Shown here piece by piece: positions 28,974 to 39,329 of a DNA stretch of 64,000 bases. Every line of letters starts with the position of its first letter. Within the stretch, counting starts at the first letter, position 1. The notes beneath the pieces are model-generated. The model made no database searches, was not told the DNA's origin, and worked only from the letters and a program-made list of their open reading frames with translations. Source of the stretch: Bacidia rubella. Taxonomy: Eukaryota > Ascomycota > Lecanoromycetes > Lecanorales > Ramalinaceae. Made by a program: the position numbers and the translations under genes. The stretch covers positions 1,922,001 to 1,986,000 of the forward strand of contig JAVTIF010000003.1 in assembly GCA_032158265.1 (NCBI GenBank), in the 5' to 3' direction.

Positions 28974-30161
28974 ATGTCGATGATCAGGAGAATGTCTAAG
29001 AAGACGGAGGAGAGGATTGGTGCCTTGTCAAGGAAGAAGGAGGAATTCGAGTCAGCGGTGGCCCGCACTATTATGGGCCCGTCAAGGAGCAAGACGATTT
29101 CGAATCGTCTGAGCAGACCATTTCCTGTGGATGACAGTGCGCGCGCATACCCGGAAACGCCGCGACCAAGGACGAGCCAAGTACCAGATGTGAGGGAGGA
29201 AGTGCGGCACAGACCAGGCCCTGCGAAACCTGTCGGCAATCAGCGACGGCGCGCCAACACAGTGGCCTCACAGCAAGCAACTGTGTTCCAAGATGGTGCC
29301 ACCAAAAATGGGCTTAGATTTGGCCATGAACAAAAGCCTCGCTGCACTGAGGATCTTTACTTTGACTGCGGTCTCCTCCCAAATCAAGGCTATGAAGAGC
29401 TTGATCGAAAGGAGACACTCAAGGAACTCGAGCTGTGGGCCTTCCACAACCCCATGTCCGCAATGCACATTGTGGCCTTGGCGAAGAAGTGGCAGCTTCG
29501 CCGAAGACATTCATTTACGCCAATCTTGACAGACTTGCGCCTCTACTCAAGGACAATCGCCCCGGAACACGAGAAGAAGCTTGCGGCGGCTTATGAGCGA
29601 GGTGAAAAGGGTGTCGATGACAGACTGGCAGCGGACGTTGCTCGAAAGGGCTCAAAACACCTTGCAGAGAAAGAGGCAGTGCGTCACACCATCAGACGCG
29701 CTACGATCAAAAACGATAGGAAAGAGATGTTTTCGACTTCTCGCCTTTCCTCGCCAGTTGACAAGTCAGGTGTGCCATCCCTGCCTCTTACTGTCGTGGC
29801 GCTCTATTGCGACGTCACCGATCGCAAAATCGAGCATGCGATCAAAGATGAGAACATGTTGAGAGATTGGCGGCGACGCTTCCCTGTCTCAGATCATCAC
29901 CTCAACAGAGTGATCGAGAGATGGAGCTCGGATATTACTCCCGTTGATATTAGTCCGGCGAAGGTCAAACCGTATGTCAAGATCCAAGAGGCTAGTCCTG
30001 TTGGAGAGGAGCCTGTCCGTGGCCTAAGCCAGGCGACTAGGGGTCGCAAGAAGTCGATACAGCCATCGAGGACACGACTGACATCTCTTGCTGGTTCGCA
30101 ACGAAGGAGTTCGAGAGCTCAGGCGTGGCCTCGTTCGACTGAGTTCTTGACATCTGTATGA
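28974..30161 (+). CDS. Basic hypothetical protein
   Basis: 395 aa, single exon. I do not recognise the family. The N-terminal 110 residues are basic and disordered-looking (helix KKTEERIGALSRKKEEFESA, then Arg/Pro-rich). A folded-looking core at about 125-190 contains CTEDLYFDCGLLPNQGYEEL and LKELELWAFHNPMSAMHIVA, followed by a charged helix (LAAAYERGEKGVDDRLAADV), then AIKDENMLRDWRRRFPVSDH and a basic tail. No membrane segment. Possibly nuclear (inference). The start could be any of three nearby ATGs (codons 1, 3, 7). Confidence 0.55.
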   Translation: MSMIRRMSKKTEERIGALSRKKEEFESAVARTIMGPSRSKTISNRLSRPFPVDDSARAYPETPRPRTSQVPDVREEVRHRPGPAKPVGNQRRRANTVASQQATVFQDGATKNGLRFGHEQKPRCTEDLYFDCGLLPNQGYEELDRKETLKELELWAFHNPMSAMHIVALAKKWQLRRRHSFTPILTDLRLYSRTIAPEHEKKLAAAYERGEKGVDDRLAADVARKGSKHLAEKEAVRHTIRRATIKNDRKEMFSTSRLSSPVDKSGVPSLPLTVVALYCDVTDRKIEHAIKDENMLRDWRRRFPVSDHHLNRVIERWSSDITPVDISPAKVKPYVKIQEASPVGEEPVRGLSQATRGRKKSIQPSRTRLTSLAGSQRRSSRAQAWPRSTEFLTSV

Positions 30162-30482
30162 GACTGGATATTATTATGCCATTGATTTATGGAGTCTGTA
30201 CAAAGTAGAGCGTATAGCAGCCTTGTCCATAGAAAGTAATCAAAGTATATATCACATCGTAAGATCGAGATGTATCTTGCTTTTATCCGATGTCTGATGA
30301 TCATTCGATTGAAGAACTCACTTCTTGCAGCGTAGGTTCATGTATTTTTGTGGGGGATCAAAAGGGACAAAAGACAATCTGTCTTAAAAATTAAGTGTGG
30401 CAAACCAGAGTAGAGTAGCGCAAAAACCATCCCAGCCAAACCAAACTACCCCTTCTTCTCGCCTTTCACCCACTATTGACCC
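30162..30482. other. Intergenic, convergent gene ends
   Basis: 3' flanks of the genes ending at 30161 (plus) and 30483 (minus). Nothing else recognised. Confidence 0.4.
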
Positions 30483-31550
30483 CTACTCACTCACCTTCAC
30501 AACAACCTTCCCCCTCGCATGCCCACTCTCCACCCTACCAAACGCCTCCTCAAACTCCCCAAACCCCCAAACACTATCCCTAACAACCTCCACCCTCCCC
30601 TCCTCAACCAACCTCGTAATCTCCCCCAACTGATCCCCCCTCGGCTCCATAATAAAGAACTCACTCCCCACCCTCTTCCCCACCAACTCCTCTGGCCTCC
30701 GTCCCTCCGTCCCCTCAAAAATACTAACCAACCTCCCCCCCTCCCTAACAGCCCACCAAGCCCCTTCCAACCCCTGTCCACCCACAGAATCAATCACGAG
30801 ATCCGCCAGCCCCTCTTCGCCCACTCGTTCCGCCCACTCCCTCAGCGTCTCCTTCTTATAATTTATAGTTTCCCTTGCACCCAAACCTTTAACAAACGCA
30901 GCACTCTCCTCACTCCCCACCTGCGCAACAACCTCAAACCCCGCCAACCGCGCAAGTTGCACAAGCCACACGCCCACACCCCCAGCAGCAGCCGTAACCA
31001 GCACCCTCTTCCCCCCCGCCCCCTCCGCCCACTCCCCATCCAACCCCCCAAACCCCGGCCTAAACCCCCCCTTATCAAAAAGACACTGCCACGCCGTCAA
31101 CGCAGACAACGGAACCGTCGCCGCGTCTTCAAACCCCAGATTCCTCGGCATGAGCGCCATCTCCCCCGTCCGCGCAATCGTGTAGGGCCGGTAGTTGCCT
31201 GGTCGGTTGGGGAGGGTTCGGCAGTAGATGTTGTCGCCGACATTAAATGGACTGCCCTCAGGCCTCGTGAGTACCGTGCCAGCGAGGTCGTAGCCGGGGA
31301 TTACGGTTTTGGTGGGGTTTTCGGAGAAGATTGCGGAGGGGAAGGCGGCGGGCCAGGTTAGTTCGCGGGCGCAGAGGGCGGTTGCGTGGACGGCGATGAG
31401 GTGGTCGCCCTTTGCGGGGTTGGGGGTGGGGATGGGTTGGGAGGTGTGGATTGTGAGGTGGTGGGGTGGTGGGGAGAGAGGATTATCGAGAATCAAGGCT
31501 TTTTGCATTGAGGGGATGGCAGGGAGGGGGTTGGTGGTTGTGGTTGTCAT
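30483..31550 (-). CDS. MDR-family NAD(P)H quinone oxidoreductase / zinc-free alcohol dehydrogenase-like
   Basis: 355 aa, single exon. A medium-chain reductase with the GroES-like N-terminal half (HLIAVHATALCARELTWPA, VIPGYDLAGTVL, FNVGDNIYC) and a Rossmann half with AAAGGVGVWLVQLARLAGF, the NAD(P)H-binding AxxGGVG motif, then GARETINYK and LVIDSVGG. The catalytic-zinc ligands of classical ADH (Cys-His near GHE) are not in place, which fits quinone oxidoreductase or enoyl-reductase-like members. The C-terminus ends VESGHARGKVVVKV as usual for the family. Substrate cannot be told. Cytosolic by lack of signals. The start could also be MQKALIL at codon 15, where family members usually begin. The coding strand is C-rich in the first third and then strongly G-rich. 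The 280-codon antisense frame is a by-product of that skew. Confidence 0.85.
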   Translation of the reverse strand: MTTTTTNPLPAIPSMQKALILDNPLSPPPHHLTIHTSQPIPTPNPAKGDHLIAVHATALCARELTWPAAFPSAIFSENPTKTVIPGYDLAGTVLTRPEGSPFNVGDNIYCRTLPNRPGNYRPYTIARTGEMALMPRNLGFEDAATVPLSALTAWQCLFDKGGFRPGFGGLDGEWAEGAGGKRVLVTAAAGGVGVWLVQLARLAGFEVVAQVGSEESAAFVKGLGARETINYKKETLREWAERVGEEGLADLVIDSVGGQGLEGAWWAVREGGRLVSIFEGTEGRRPEELVGKRVGSEFFIMEPRGDQLGEITRLVEEGRVEVVRDSVWGFGEFEEAFGRVESGHARGKVVVKVSE

Positions 31551-32299
31551 GGCTGTGGATGATGTTTGAGCGTGTTGGTGGGTAAGAAGGGAGTCTTTGT
31601 TGTGTTTGATCTGCAGGGTGATTTTGTGTTTGACTCGGTGGTGAGGATAGCGCCTTTTATATTAGCAAGTGACAGAGATGGGCGTTGTCGGAGGTGCATG
31701 CTGAATGACTGGCTGGCTTGGTCATCGGGGGGCGGCATGTTGATATCTCATGTAGCATCTGTTACAATTTGTAGTCACAATGGCGACCTGAAAGCTTGGC
31801 TGTGACAGCATTTTGAGGATGTTAGCGGTGGAAATGACCGGAGTCGGGAGAGGTCGGGCTGGTTTATTCGTTTAGGCACAAGGCTGACAAGGCGAGGCTA
31901 TCCACGGTATGCCCCGGGAAAGCCAAGCCTTGCGCTAAACCAAATCCTCACGGCTGCCCTGGCTCCAGAGGGCATATTCGAACATCAGGCAGTGTCCAAT
32001 AGTGTCAAAAAGTCTTCTCATCGGTTGGCGTCTAGCAGATCGGGCTCAGTGATCCATCAACAATGCAAGCAAGAGGGCGAGCTGCCCCGGCATGCTCGCT
32101 CTTGGTATGGAAGAATATGAACAAGACAGCAATTTGTCCGTGGGGAAAGGAAGAGAAAGTTGGCAGAGAAGTATTGTGTGCGGTGAAGCATTGTTCTATT
32201 TCGTAGCATCGTGTATCCATCCAATTCTGGTGAGATATCGCGACATTTCCAAAAAGCATGAGCAATGCAGACATGATAACAACATACCACATAACGAAT
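31551..32299. other. Intergenic: promoter of oxidoreductase gene and 3' flank of esterase gene
   Basis: No gene recognised. Short frames on both strands have no motifs. Confidence 0.4.
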
Positions 32300-34333
32300 T
32301 CAAGGTGTTGCCGTCCCATTTTGTGCACCCATCAGACCACCCGTCAAGCCTTTCATCCGTCTCGCAATCAAATCAGTCTCGCTCCCTAAACTGACCATGC
32401 TCTTGGTCCTGCCGTCTTCTGTAGATTGCCGAACTCTCCTTCCCCTTCCTCGCCTAGAGGATCTTGGCTGTGGTTCCGGTGGTTCTTTAGAGGAACTCAT
32501 CATGAGCGGATTATCCTCATCGCCTGAACCTTCTGTGGGCATGCTATGGTGATGTCTAGGTTTCCCTTCCGACGCAGCTCCATTTGCTACAGTCTCGAAG
32601 AAGTCTGGTCTCTGAGATGTTATCGCGGCCGGCGTTGGTGGCGCCGGATCATTGCTGTCGAAGATATCTTCGACCCATCGAGCACAGCGAAAGACATGTT
32701 TCCATGCTTCAGGAAAGATGGACACAAATTGAAGGAAGCCATGAGAGATGCCGGGCAGCAGAGACACTTCGACGTAATCTTTTTCGTCGAACTCGTCGCT
32801 GGATCTGAGCAGACCGAGCTCCTTGCGCTGGATGAAGTCATCGTGTTTGGCTTGTCGTAAGCGACCGGCAAAGATTACCGTGTCATCGACCAGCGGGTCT
32901 CGTTCACCAGTCAAGAAGAATGTCTTGGGGAATTTGGCAAGAAGTGATTCTGGGGCCAGGATTGGCGAGAGGAGGTAGTCGGTAGCAAAATCTGGGCGAG
33001 TATGAGGGCCAATATACAAAATGATCATGGCACGCATCATTTCAGGGGTCAGTATTCGATCATTAAAGTAAGATATCATTGAGGACATTGCGAGGCGGGT
33101 TTTGAGTACTTTGGGCTTTGAAGTCGAGATGTCGGTTTTGGCGTCCAGGACCGTGCCTTCTGCTGCTGTCGGAGGTGAGAGTGGTGGCGCCGAGTAGATC
33201 TGCGTTCTATCGTCCTCGAGCTCATTGTCAGATGGGTGGGGAGTCTTAGCGAGCTTGTAATAGTCTTCGCTCTTCTTGCGCATCACATTTCGATTCGTCT
33301 TACGCATGCGCTGGTCTTGCATTAGGGCCATCTGGTCGTCACCCATCCAGCTACCAATGTTCATATCAAGACCAGGGTAAATTAGGACGAGACCCTCAGG
33401 CAGCGGCAACGTATCTTGTGACGAATTCCACATCTGGCTGCCGTTTCCATTTGCTTGTAACAGCATAAGCGTAGTTCCTACTGCAAAGTTTCCGCCAGCG
33501 CTATCGCCAGTAAGAACGATACGTGGGATAGCGTTGCCCGAAAGGCCAATGCAGCGTCCATGGGAAGTGATCAGAGATGAGTAGGCGTCGTAGCACTCAT
33601 TCAGCGAAAAGGGATAGGGATATTCAGGCGCCTTCTTGTAATCTAAGCTGACCACTGGTAGTCCTGTCTTGCCTGACCACGCCAGCAATTTGTCTTCATG
33701 ATGTCTTGGGCTCATCGCAACAAAGCCACCTCCAGGCATATCCAGGATTATCTTGGTATGATTCTTCAAAGACGCCAACGGACCATCAAAGTATAGCCAT
33801 GCCTCTATGGGCTCATCGTACGAAGAATTGGCTGGTCTTGGAATGCGAATGGCTCGTGGAGGATATCGCGACAAGCGTGGTCTAAGCAACTTGGACAGAG
33901 CTTTCAGGTATGGTGTGGTCGTTTTGTTCCAGGAGACACGGATGTGATCTACAGTGAGTAGCCCTCTAACCTTCCGAACCTTTTCGTCTGCCTGTTCTGC
34001 CGCAATGAGGTAGTGAACCGTGAAGACCATAGAAGCAATATCTCTCAACCATTTTCGTCTGATCTTCATAGCAGTCCAAAAGCCCGCATCTAGCGCTGTT
34101 GTGATCCATGTTGCTCTGAAGTATCCTCTGCTGTACAAATTTGCTAGTGGCTCGGGACTTTCAAGACCGAGGATTTTGGCAAAGTTTCGGCAGATGTATA
34201 AGTAGAGGAGTGTGATGACAACGGTCTGCCATGGCGTCAGATGCTTGGAAAACCGTTCCGAAATAGTCCGTAGGAAAGGAGGGCCGTGCTTGTTGCCTCT
34301 GTAGGATCTGTCAGGTATGTTGTGAACGCGCAT
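32300..34333 (-). CDS. Hormone-sensitive-lipase-type esterase, membrane-anchored
   Basis: 677 aa, single exon, ATG 34331-34333. An alpha/beta hydrolase of the HSL (fold-3) family: a hydrophobic helix at 31-55 (LTPWQTVVITLLYLYIC) predicts membrane or lipid-droplet attachment. Oxyanion motif MPGGGF is at 199-204 (usually HGGG; the leading His is Met-Pro here). Nucleophile Ser278 is in GDSAGG, and the likely acid is Asp479 in GERDPLVDD and base His531 in GISHGF. A 110-residue low-complexity insert (about 340-410) and a 130-residue basic disordered C-terminus (RRGRGRRVRQ) extend it well beyond a plain HSL domain. Expected to cleave esters of lipophilic substrates (neutral lipid or sterol esters, inferred). 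Divergent from the ABC transporter gene at 34974, with about 640 bp between starts. Confidence 0.8.
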   Translation of the reverse strand: MRVHNIPDRSYRGNKHGPPFLRTISERFSKHLTPWQTVVITLLYLYICRNFAKILGLESPEPLANLYSRGYFRATWITTALDAGFWTAMKIRRKWLRDIASMVFTVHYLIAAEQADEKVRKVRGLLTVDHIRVSWNKTTTPYLKALSKLLRPRLSRYPPRAIRIPRPANSSYDEPIEAWLYFDGPLASLKNHTKIILDMPGGGFVAMSPRHHEDKLLAWSGKTGLPVVSLDYKKAPEYPYPFSLNECYDAYSSLITSHGRCIGLSGNAIPRIVLTGDSAGGNFAVGTTLMLLQANGNGSQMWNSSQDTLPLPEGLVLIYPGLDMNIGSWMGDDQMALMQDQRMRKTNRNVMRKKSEDYYKLAKTPHPSDNELEDDRTQIYSAPPLSPPTAAEGTVLDAKTDISTSKPKVLKTRLAMSSMISYFNDRILTPEMMRAMIILYIGPHTRPDFATDYLLSPILAPESLLAKFPKTFFLTGERDPLVDDTVIFAGRLRQAKHDDFIQRKELGLLRSSDEFDEKDYVEVSLLPGISHGFLQFVSIFPEAWKHVFRCARWVEDIFDSNDPAPPTPAAITSQRPDFFETVANGAASEGKPRHHHSMPTEGSGDEDNPLMMSSSKEPPEPQPRSSRRGRGRRVRQSTEDGRTKSMVSLGSETDLIARRMKGLTGGLMGAQNGTATP

Positions 34334-34973
34334 GGAGGCTGAGTCCTACCGTAACAGGTACGCCGACCAGAAAGAGACGACTGCAAACACCTGGATCTTG
34401 CGGAATTGGGTGGAAGGCCGACCCAGCACATGGTCTGTGGAATGGTCAGCACGAAATATGGTTGCAGACCTTTGGACACACACCTATCATAGCTAAAACG
34501 CACAATCCAATTGACGTAGTACAGGTCGAACCTCAACAATCCAAGAGAAAGAAGTGGGTCCCGCTCGCGGCGACACGAGTCGAGACTGATCAACCGTAGT
34601 CAAGGAATGCCATACATGATCTCCTGCAATGGAGATACTGCCTGAAATGAGATCGAGACGAACGCATGAAGAGGAATGGCAGAGCAATGATGGCACTCAC
34701 TGTACCGCGTGACAAGAATGGACCAGAGGATGCTGACGCTGCCCGCCATCCGACCCAGAACTTCCGCCGCTGCCCGCAACTTTGGCCGGAAATGATTTGC
34801 CGAGGCACGCGGAAAATCTAGACCCCGATATCGCCGAGCTTCGACAATCATGACCCACGTTCAACCCTCAGACGTGTCAATGATCTCTGAGTGGGAGCTG
34901 GAGGTCGACGCACTGTGCCATGGCTACTGTGCAAGGCATCTGTGACGCTTGACCTATATACTACTCTATCGCC
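34334..34973. promoter_or_regulatory. Shared divergent promoter of esterase and ABC transporter
   Basis: The only sequence between two diverging start codons, 640 bp. I cannot point to a named motif with confidence. Several short minus-strand frames overlap it, and a 5' leader exon for the esterase is possible. Confidence 0.45.
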
Positions 34974-37279
34974 ATGGCCGCACAATCCAAATTCGTCCTT
35001 CCTTCTCAAGTCTCGGAGAAATCAATCAAGCAGATCATATCGCAATTGACGGATCTCTACCTCACGCATCGCACGCGGATCTCGCGTACTGTATACGTTA
35101 CCCTTGTCTTCGCCCTACTCAAACGGCTCCGCAATGCCATCTCCGAGCAGAAAGCCGCCTCATTCCGCATCACACAAGCACGTTTGCAACGAGCAGGCAC
35201 CTCCTCTGCAGAAGCCTCGAAGACCGCCCGCAAAAGAGTGGAGCTGGATAGCGAGTTCTTCAGGAATCTATGGCGCCTGTTGAGAATAGTGATACCAGGA
35301 TGGAAGAGCAAGGAACTACGCTTGATTATCAGTCATAGCTTCTTCCTCATCATTCGAACGTTGATAAGTCTCTACGTAGCTGAGCTAGATGGGAAGATCG
35401 TCAGCAGCCTAGTAAGAGGCAAAGGGAGACAATTCTTCAAGAATGTCGCCTGGTGGATGATGGTTGCTGTGCCGGCCACTTTTACCAACTCGATGCTGTC
35501 GTACCATCAATGCAAACTGGCGTTACAGTACAGGAGCAGGCTCACGACATATCTCCATGAACGTTATCTTTCCAATATGACCTTCTACAGCCTGTCTGCC
35601 CTAGACGATCGAATAAAGAACGCTGATCAGCAGATTGCTGTGGACGTGGCCAATTTCTCTAATAGCGCTGCGGAACTCTATTCGAATCTCGCCAAACCTA
35701 CGCTTGATATAATAATATATAATTACTCACTATCGAAATCAGTCGGTGGCGAGGCATTATTTGCGATGAGCTTGCTGGTACAGCTCTCAGCAAACATCAT
35801 GCGCGCGTTGACGCCGCCATTCGGAAAATATGTAGCAGAGGAGGCTCGCCTAGAAGGCGAATTTAGGGCGCAGCATTCAAGATTGATAGATTTCAGTGAA
35901 CAGATCGCGTTGTATAATGGACATGAAGCGGAGAAAGATAGTCTAGACAAGGGCTACTTCACGCTTATCAAGCACGTCAATCGCATCCTCAGGAGGCGGC
36001 TGTACCATGGCGTAATGGAGGACTTCGTGATCAAATATCTATGGGGCGCTCTGGGTCTTCTACTATGCAGCGTACCAGTCTTCTTCAAAATCCCTGGGCA
36101 GGCAATGCACGGTATGGGAGATCGAACAGAGAGTAAGCATTGATCAAGCAAAAATGGATGGCAGTATCTGACTAGCATCAGGCTTCGTGACCAACCGGCG
36201 CATGCTTCTGTCATCTTCAGACGCAGTCGGCCGAGTGATGTTTTCTTACAAAGAGATTACCGAACTCGCCGGTTACACATCGCGTGTGTCATCGCTTCTG
36301 ACCGTAATGGACGACATCCGCGCTGGACATTTCGAAAAGAAACTCACCTCCGCCACCACCACCTCACCAACGGAAGACCCCTCAATCCCCTCGGACTCCG
36401 TACTCACCCAACGCGGTACCATTATCCCCTCAGGCAACATCGAATTCAACTCCGTCCCAATTGTGTCCCCTAACGGCGATATCCTCGTGCATTCACTCTC
36501 GTTCAGCATCCAACCAGGCCAACATCTATTGATCGTAGGCCCCAACGGCTGCGGCAAGTCGAGTCTCTTCCGGATTCTCGGCGGGTTGTGGCCCGTCTAT
36601 GGCGGCACTGTGCACAAGCCTCCCTCCACTCTCTCATCCACCGGCCCTGCCTCTGCATCAATATTCTACATCCCACAACGGCCATACCTATCCCGGGGCA
36701 CGCTCCGCCAACAAATCATCTATCCTGACTCTTTGCTCCAAATGCGGCAGAGAGGCGTCACCGACACTGACCTCCTACACTATCTCGAAGCCGTCGACAT
36801 CGGATACGTAGCTGAAAGGGGCTGGGACACCGAAGACGAATGGCCTTCTGTCCTATCGATAGGGGTGCAGCAGCGCGTAGCCATGGCGCGCCTCTTTTAC
36901 CACCGCCCTATGTACGCTATTCTAGACGAGTGCACGAGTAGTGTTACGTTGGAGGTGGAGCGGAAGATGTATGAGACTGCGAAGGCGGCAGGGGTTACGC
37001 TTATGACGGTCTCGCACAGAAGGAGCCTGTGGCGGTATCATGGGTGGATACTGCAATTTGACGGACAGGGCGACTATTTCTTCGGAGAGCTGGATGCGGA
37101 GAGGAGATTGAAGTTGGAGGAGTAAGCCTTTCACGTCCCCTTGACTTCTCATTCCAAGGTGCCGAAAAGGTTGAAGAAGATTTGATGCTGATGCTGTCTA
37201 CAGTGAGAAAGAAGAGTTAGAGCTTCAGCTACGTGCAGTACCGGAGATCGAGCGGCGCATTGAAGAATTGACATCATAA
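34974..37279 (+). CDS. Peroxisomal-type ABC half transporter (ABCD family)
   Basis: Three exons: 34974-36132, 36182-37121, 37204-37279, with introns of 49 and 82 nt, both GTAAGC..CAG; 724 aa. Splicing the last intron turns a stop after KLEE into the usual family end (DEKEELELQLRAVPE). Half transporter: transmembrane domain first, with the ABCD loop NADQQIAVDVANF and the EAA-like EQIALYNGHEAEK (about 308-320), then the nucleotide-binding domain with Walker A GPNGCGKSS (506-514), signature LSIGVQQR (611-618), Walker B YAILDE (631-636) and H-loop His665. ABCD proteins import very-long-chain acyl groups into peroxisomes as dimers (yeast Pxa1/Pxa2). The signature lacks the expected LSGGE form. No other defect. 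Shares a promoter with a lipase, which fits fatty-acid use. Confidence 0.88.
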
Positions 37280-37811
37280 TTCTGGAGTATAAAGAGGTGC
37301 ATTGGGACGGCTCACTGGCAATTCGATGGGCGTTGTAACGCTTATGATACCCTGTATGTTGGAAGTCTGCAGTGAAATCCGACAACTTACACAAGCTATA
37401 ATGCTGCATCGTATGATTATACTCTTGATCCTGTATGCTGTCTTCCTCCCCGGCTGCAGGGTTGGGCTTCGAACATTTGCGCTAACGGGAATGAGGGACC
37501 AATAGACGAGACAGCCTGCTCTAGCTTGCATGTTGAGACGATCATTACCTGATTCCCCATCACATTCAGCCTGATGGGAGGATAGATTAAGTACCGGCAG
37601 GTCGCCCGCCTCCCCTCCCCACCTCGGTATCTGTCATTGCGCCAATGAAAACACCACTGAGAGCTTTGAGGCTAAAACACTGGCGAAGCTCATTGGGGAA
37701 TGGCGTGGCGCTGTTGATGGCTGGTTATCCCAGCATGCAACAAGCACACAAGGCTGGTGTCAACGCTGAATAACTTCCTACGTGTCAAATTCGTGGATTG
37801 TGCTCCATCAC
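37280..37811. other. Intergenic, no gene seen
   Basis: 3' flank of the ABC gene and upstream region of the lectin-like pseudogene. Confidence 0.4.
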
Positions 37812-39329
37812 ATGGCTGTCGATAAGATCAATACACACAGTACATTAGAGGTTGTATCACAACCAAGCACAGTAGGGAAAGAGGTTGTCCCAGACGACGG
37901 TAAGGAACGTGTGGTGGGATCTGATGGGATCGAAGTTGTAAGAGACAGTGGAGTTTCCACGACATTCACGGCTCTTCATCGAACAGGAACTTTTCGGCCT
38001 TGGAGGCTGAAATGGATAATAATTGGTGTGACAATCGCAGTAGTAGTAATCTTAGCCGCTGTTCTTGGAGGAGTGCTGGGGTCAAGGAAGTCGAAAGACG
38101 CCAGCCCATCGACCTTACCATCGTCTACCCCTTCGAATCCTTCTAGTGCATTGCCCTCTACAGGACAATTCCAAAGTAAGATCGCCGCGGCATCCTTCGT
38201 TGACTACAACAAAAACATCACTAGGCTTTACTTCCAAGACAACAATGGTGAGATACTCGAAGGTACAAGCAACTCACGACCTCCGCAATGGAGTACCACA
38301 AGCCTGGGTGTGAGTGGGAAGAAAGGGACCGCAATTGCGGCTGCTGCATCACGCCGCGGTTCTAATTATCCCTTGGCAAGCCACTCCTCGTCTCAAACTG
38401 AAAAACTCTGCTAAGACGATCTTCAAGGAGCTGAGCGTTTTCTATCTCGACGACGGTAATGTCGTTCACGACATCACTTACAACTCCTCGACGCAAAATT
38501 GGGTACAAGGAGAATTAGCAGAGCGTGGCATCACTGTGCTGCCTAATTCAAGCCTGGCAGCCACTTATCACCAGTGCCAACTGTGTCCAAACACCACTAT
38601 CCTCGCTTTACAAGACGAAGACGGATCTGTCCAAATCGCCAACCTAACACGCGCAGGCTGGACTCTGAACCAACTGAATCCAGAATTCAACCCCGCAAAG
38701 GGCACTGGGCTTGCATTACAGCATTACGGAGGAAACCCTCCTGGCCGCATGAACCTCTTCTACCAAAGAACAGACTCCAATATTAACTTCGCAAATTGGA
38801 AACCGGATCCACAGAACAACAAGGGTAAGTCTATCAAAACCGCTTCTATCGATCTCCTTCAGGCCCGCAGCCCCAAACATGTTTCAAGCTTTCCTCCACT
38901 CCTGCTAAGCTAAAGCCCACAGTCGACGGCTGGTATCTGCAGCCAAAACCCAACACCTCCATTCCCTGGAATTCACCCATCGCCAGCATATCCTCGTTCT
39001 CAAGGGCTTCAACAGGCTATGAATCATGATCGCAGGTTCTATACCTCTCGGAGCAGGGCATCAGAGTAAGCACCTGGTTCGGCGAGCTCGTTGATTGGCA
39101 ACGACTGTATTCGCAGCCTCCAGTGATGGCGAATAAGACAAGCGATCGGGAGTCTTTCGGTGATGTTGCTGTCACTGCCAGTGGCCTCGCGCTCGCTGTT
39201 GTGCATGAACAGGGGGAGAAGGAGGGGACCAGTGACAAGGTGAGGGCGTGGGGGCTTGAGGATAATTTTGTTGATTGGGAGGATTTTGGGGTGCAGGATC
39301 TGGGGAGTGCTTGGACTTCAATGCGGTAG
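37812..39329 (+). pseudogene. Fucose-lectin-like type II membrane protein, broken by frameshift and stop
   Basis: Starts at ATG 37812 with a cytosolic Val/Asp-rich part, one membrane helix (WIIIGVTIAVVVILAAVLGG), a Ser/Pro-rich stalk and then beta-propeller repeats: IAAASFVDYNKNITRLYFQD, LSVFYLDDGNVVHDI, TTILALQDEDGSVQI, MNLFYQRTDSNI, like the fungal AAL-type fucose-binding propeller. The frame shifts by one base around 38370-38374 (CCCTT), where the two reading frames join smoothly. A 98-nt intron (38825-38922, GTAAGT..CAG) follows. After it a TGA at 39027-39029 stops the frame, which then goes on in the same frame through QVLYLSEQGIRVSTWFGEL to a stop at 39327. Two separate lesions make a pseudogene likely. 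A base-call error could explain the first. Confidence 0.7.

Noticed and set aside
30519..31361. 280-codon plus-strand frame opposite the oxidoreductase
   Set aside because: Pro/Leu/Arg-rich product of the extreme C-richness of that strand. The minus-strand frame has clear MDR motifs.
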